NCBI GenBank assembly: GCA_002351955.1
Contig: DEHO01000076.1
Coordinates: forward strand, 43,055 to 58,025
Origin: Flavobacteriales bacterium UBA2798
GTDB lineage: Bacteria > Bacteroidota > Bacteroidia > Flavobacteriales_D > UBA2798
Direction of reading: 5' to 3'
Length of the DNA stretch: 14,971 nt
Shown here: in pieces, positions 13,046 through 14,971 of the stretch
Position numbering within the stretch: position 1 is the first letter of the stretch
Layout: each line of letters opens with the position of its first letter
Notes under the pieces: model-generated
The model's input: the letters and a program-made list of their open reading frames with translations, nothing else
Database searches by the model: none
What the model was told of the DNA's origin: nothing
Position numbers and translations under genes: made by a program

Positions 13046-14971
13046 TGGTAGGTTTTCTTTATAAAAAATCAGCTTCTCTGTTCGTCGTATTTGGATCGAC
13101 AATCTTTCTTCTTTCTTTTTACAGTCACATTATTTTTTCCCCAAATTCATATTTGTTAATGGATCAAGGGGATGGAATGAAATCGTATTATGTGATGAAA
13201 TATCACATAGAAAACGATCCGAGCTACCTGCAATTCACCGGAATGAATTACCCTTATGGTGAACATTACGGCTTTACCGATGGAATGCCTGCTTTTACCT
13301 GGCTATTTCAAACAGTACCCGCACTTCAAGCTTATGCCATTCCAATCATACATCTAAGCTTATTTGCAAACCTTGTTTTATGTGCTCTGTTTGTTTTTTT
13401 GATTCTTAAAAAATTTGAGATCAGCCAATGGTTTGCTGCCATTGCATCAATAGGGATTCTCATTCTTCAACCACAGATTCACCGTTTAACCGGCCATCCT
13501 TCCTTATCCTTCGCTTCCTTTTTTCCTATTGCCTGGTATATTCTCATTTGTTACCTCGAAAACCCGAGTAGATTCTTAAAAATACTTTTGATCATTAATC
13601 CCCTATTCTGGTTTTTCATTCATGCCTACTTAGGCTTTATGATTGTATTGTTCTATCTTTTTTCATTTATTGTAATTGGAATAACACAAAGAGAGAAAGG
13701 ATTGAAATCACAACTTTGGAATATTGGATTCTCTGTTCTGCCGGTAATTATTTTTTTCAGCTTTATTAAATTAACCGACACGATCACAGACCGTCCAACA
13801 GATCCAACAGGTTTGTTTGACTATACAGCATCGATGCGATCCGTCTTTTTGCCAAGCCACCCACCGTTAAATACATTTTTTCACTCAATGTTCGAATCAA
13901 CCAACCCCGGCTCCTGGGAGGGATGGTCCTATATTGGTATTACTGCCACTGTGGCTGTTTTTGCAGTTTTTCTTTCGCTATTCATTCAATTATTCAAAAC
14001 CCGATCTATTCAGTCTGCAATCAGCAACACCGTGCCTTTTCATGTCAGGCCATATATTCTTCCGGCTATTCTCATCCTGTTATTTTCTTTTGGAATTCCA
14101 TTCAATATATTTCCAAAGCTTCTTGATTACATCACGCCTGTAAAACAATTCCGTGGACTGGGAAGATTTGCCTGGGTTTTCTATTACGTTAGCACCCTTC
14201 TTTCTGTAACGATACTTTACTATTGGTGGAAAAAAAGCAGAACTGAAAATAAACTAAAAAGAATTGTTTCGACTTCAGTTTGTATCATCGGAATATCGCT
14301 GTTTTTTATTGAGGGACTTCCCTACCACCAAAGCATTAAGCCCTTTTTAATGGCAAAAAACTGTTTCGAATCCGAGCATCTTTTCGACTCCGAACAAAAC
14401 CTGATAAAGCTTGCTTCGGATTACGATGCTCAGGCAATAATGACTCTTCCCTATTTCCATATTGGTTCAGAAATTTTCGGTAAAGAAGCGTCGCCTGAAA
14501 CTATCCGGAAATGTTTTCTACTGAGTTACTACTTAAAGAAACCCATTTTTGGAGTTATGATGGGCAGGACATCCTTTCAACAGTCGATGGATTATATGAG
14601 AGTTTTTGGTCCTGCTCAAATTGAAAAAAGAATGAGAGCGGTTTTATCGCCTGACAAACCACTGTTGGTTTATTATGGCGGAGAGCGTTTATGGGAAGAA
14701 GAACTTCGAATAAAGAAACTTTTGCATCCAATTCAAACCGACGAATCTACCGGCCTCTATCTTCTCTATCCAAAGGATCTCCTGATGGAGGATCCAGATT
14801 TTACGTATGCGAAATTCAAAAACAATACCGACACTTTAATTTCCTATCAAGATGTATTTATTGATCAATCCATAAACAATGAGTTCCATTGGGAAAATTT
14901 TGAAGACTCATTGAAATGGGCAGGATTTTATTCAAATGGACGGTATCATGGGCAAACAAAAACCTATAAAG
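13045..14971 (+). CDS. GT-C / YfhO-like polytopic membrane protein (3' end missing)
   Basis: An open frame begins at ATG 13045-13047, whose A is the last base of the ABC stop (TGATG), and stays open to the right edge: 642 complete codons plus one base, no stop. The first about 430 residues hold roughly ten membrane helices; the rest is soluble. After helix 1 comes MDQGDG (Asp40, Asp43), a placement like the acidic catalytic residues of GT-C glycosyltransferases, followed by NYPYGEHYGFTDGMP. Later, EGWSYIG (292-298) and FRGLGRFAW (370-378) recur in YfhO/DUF6311-type proteins. I infer a lipid-phosphate-sugar-dependent transferase working at the outer face of the inner membrane; donor and acceptor are unknown. 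The soluble part (after about 430) has alternating hydrophobic and polar stretches and may be a carbohydrate-binding or acceptor domain. Translational coupling ties it to the ABC ATPase. Confidence 0.82.
   Translation, partial: MVGFLYKKSASLFVVFGSTIFLLSFYSHIIFSPNSYLLMDQGDGMKSYYVMKYHIENDPSYLQFTGMNYPYGEHYGFTDGMPAFTWLFQTVPALQAYAIPIIHLSLFANLVLCALFVFLILKKFEISQWFAAIASIGILILQPQIHRLTGHPSLSFASFFPIAWYILICYLENPSRFLKILLIINPLFWFFIHAYLGFMIVLFYLFSFIVIGITQREKGLKSQLWNIGFSVLPVIIFFSFIKLTDTITDRPTDPTGLFDYTASMRSVFLPSHPPLNTFFHSMFESTNPGSWEGWSYIGITATVAVFAVFLSLFIQLFKTRSIQSAISNTVPFHVRPYILPAILILLFSFGIPFNIFPKLLDYITPVKQFRGLGRFAWVFYYVSTLLSVTILYYWWKKSRTENKLKRIVSTSVCIIGISLFFIEGLPYHQSIKPFLMAKNCFESEHLFDSEQNLIKLASDYDAQAIMTLPYFHIGSEIFGKEASPETIRKCFLLSYYLKKPIFGVMMGRTSFQQSMDYMRVFGPAQIEKRMRAVLSPDKPLLVYYGGERLWEEELRIKKLLHPIQTDESTGLYLLYPKDLLMEDPDFTYAKFKNNTDTLISYQDVFIDQSINNEFHWENFEDSLKWAGFYSNGRYHGQTKTYK

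Noticed and set aside
13923..14143. Two short plus-strand frames (67 and 69 codons) near the right end
   Set aside because: They are out-of-frame shadows of the large GT-C-like frame that runs from 13045 through the window edge.

Overview
The window (about 15 kb, 13 protein genes, no tRNA, rRNA, CRISPR array or insertion sequence seen) looks like chromosomal DNA of a member of the Bacteroidota. The evidence is the DUF4271-hemD pair, the rnpA-S41 peptidase pair, the protein sequences themselves, promoters of the Bacteroidota type (TTTG, about 20 bp, TAnnTTTG) and the absence of useful Shine-Dalgarno sequences. I cannot name the family or genus.

Left part (1-2320): the 3' part of a sensor histidine kinase (HisKA_2 type) enters from the left edge. 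A small three-helix membrane protein of unknown function lies convergent to it. Behind a clear intrinsic terminator is a glutaryl-CoA-dehydrogenase-type acyl-CoA dehydrogenase on the minus strand.

Middle part (2406-7718, plus strand): a compact run of DUF4271 membrane protein, hemD (heme synthesis), rnpA (tRNA 5' maturation), an S41 C-terminal-processing peptidase and an O-antigen-ligase/polymerase-type membrane protein. Three of these five genes appear to start with TTG or GTG. The run ends in a four-base CTAG that holds the stop codons of two convergent genes.

Minus-strand block (7715-10803): homoserine dehydrogenase (threonine/methionine branch), then a WaaE-like GT2 and a GT4 glycosyltransferase that overlap by ATGA. 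Together with the O-antigen-ligase-like gene facing them, these two form a small surface-polysaccharide/LPS assembly locus.

Right part (10804-14971): a 244-bp divergent control region with a promoter for each side, a perfect TAGCATGCTA palindrome and several unexplained inverted repeats. It is followed by a fused two-ATPase ABC protein of the peptide-transporter class and, coupled to it by a TGATG overlap, a large GT-C/YfhO-like membrane protein that runs off the right edge. The most unusual item in the window is the first ATPase domain of the ABC protein: it carries an in-frame insertion of about 60 residues, between Q-loop and signature motif, containing two strongly hydrophobic, membrane-hairpin-like segments, while all catalytic motifs remain intact.
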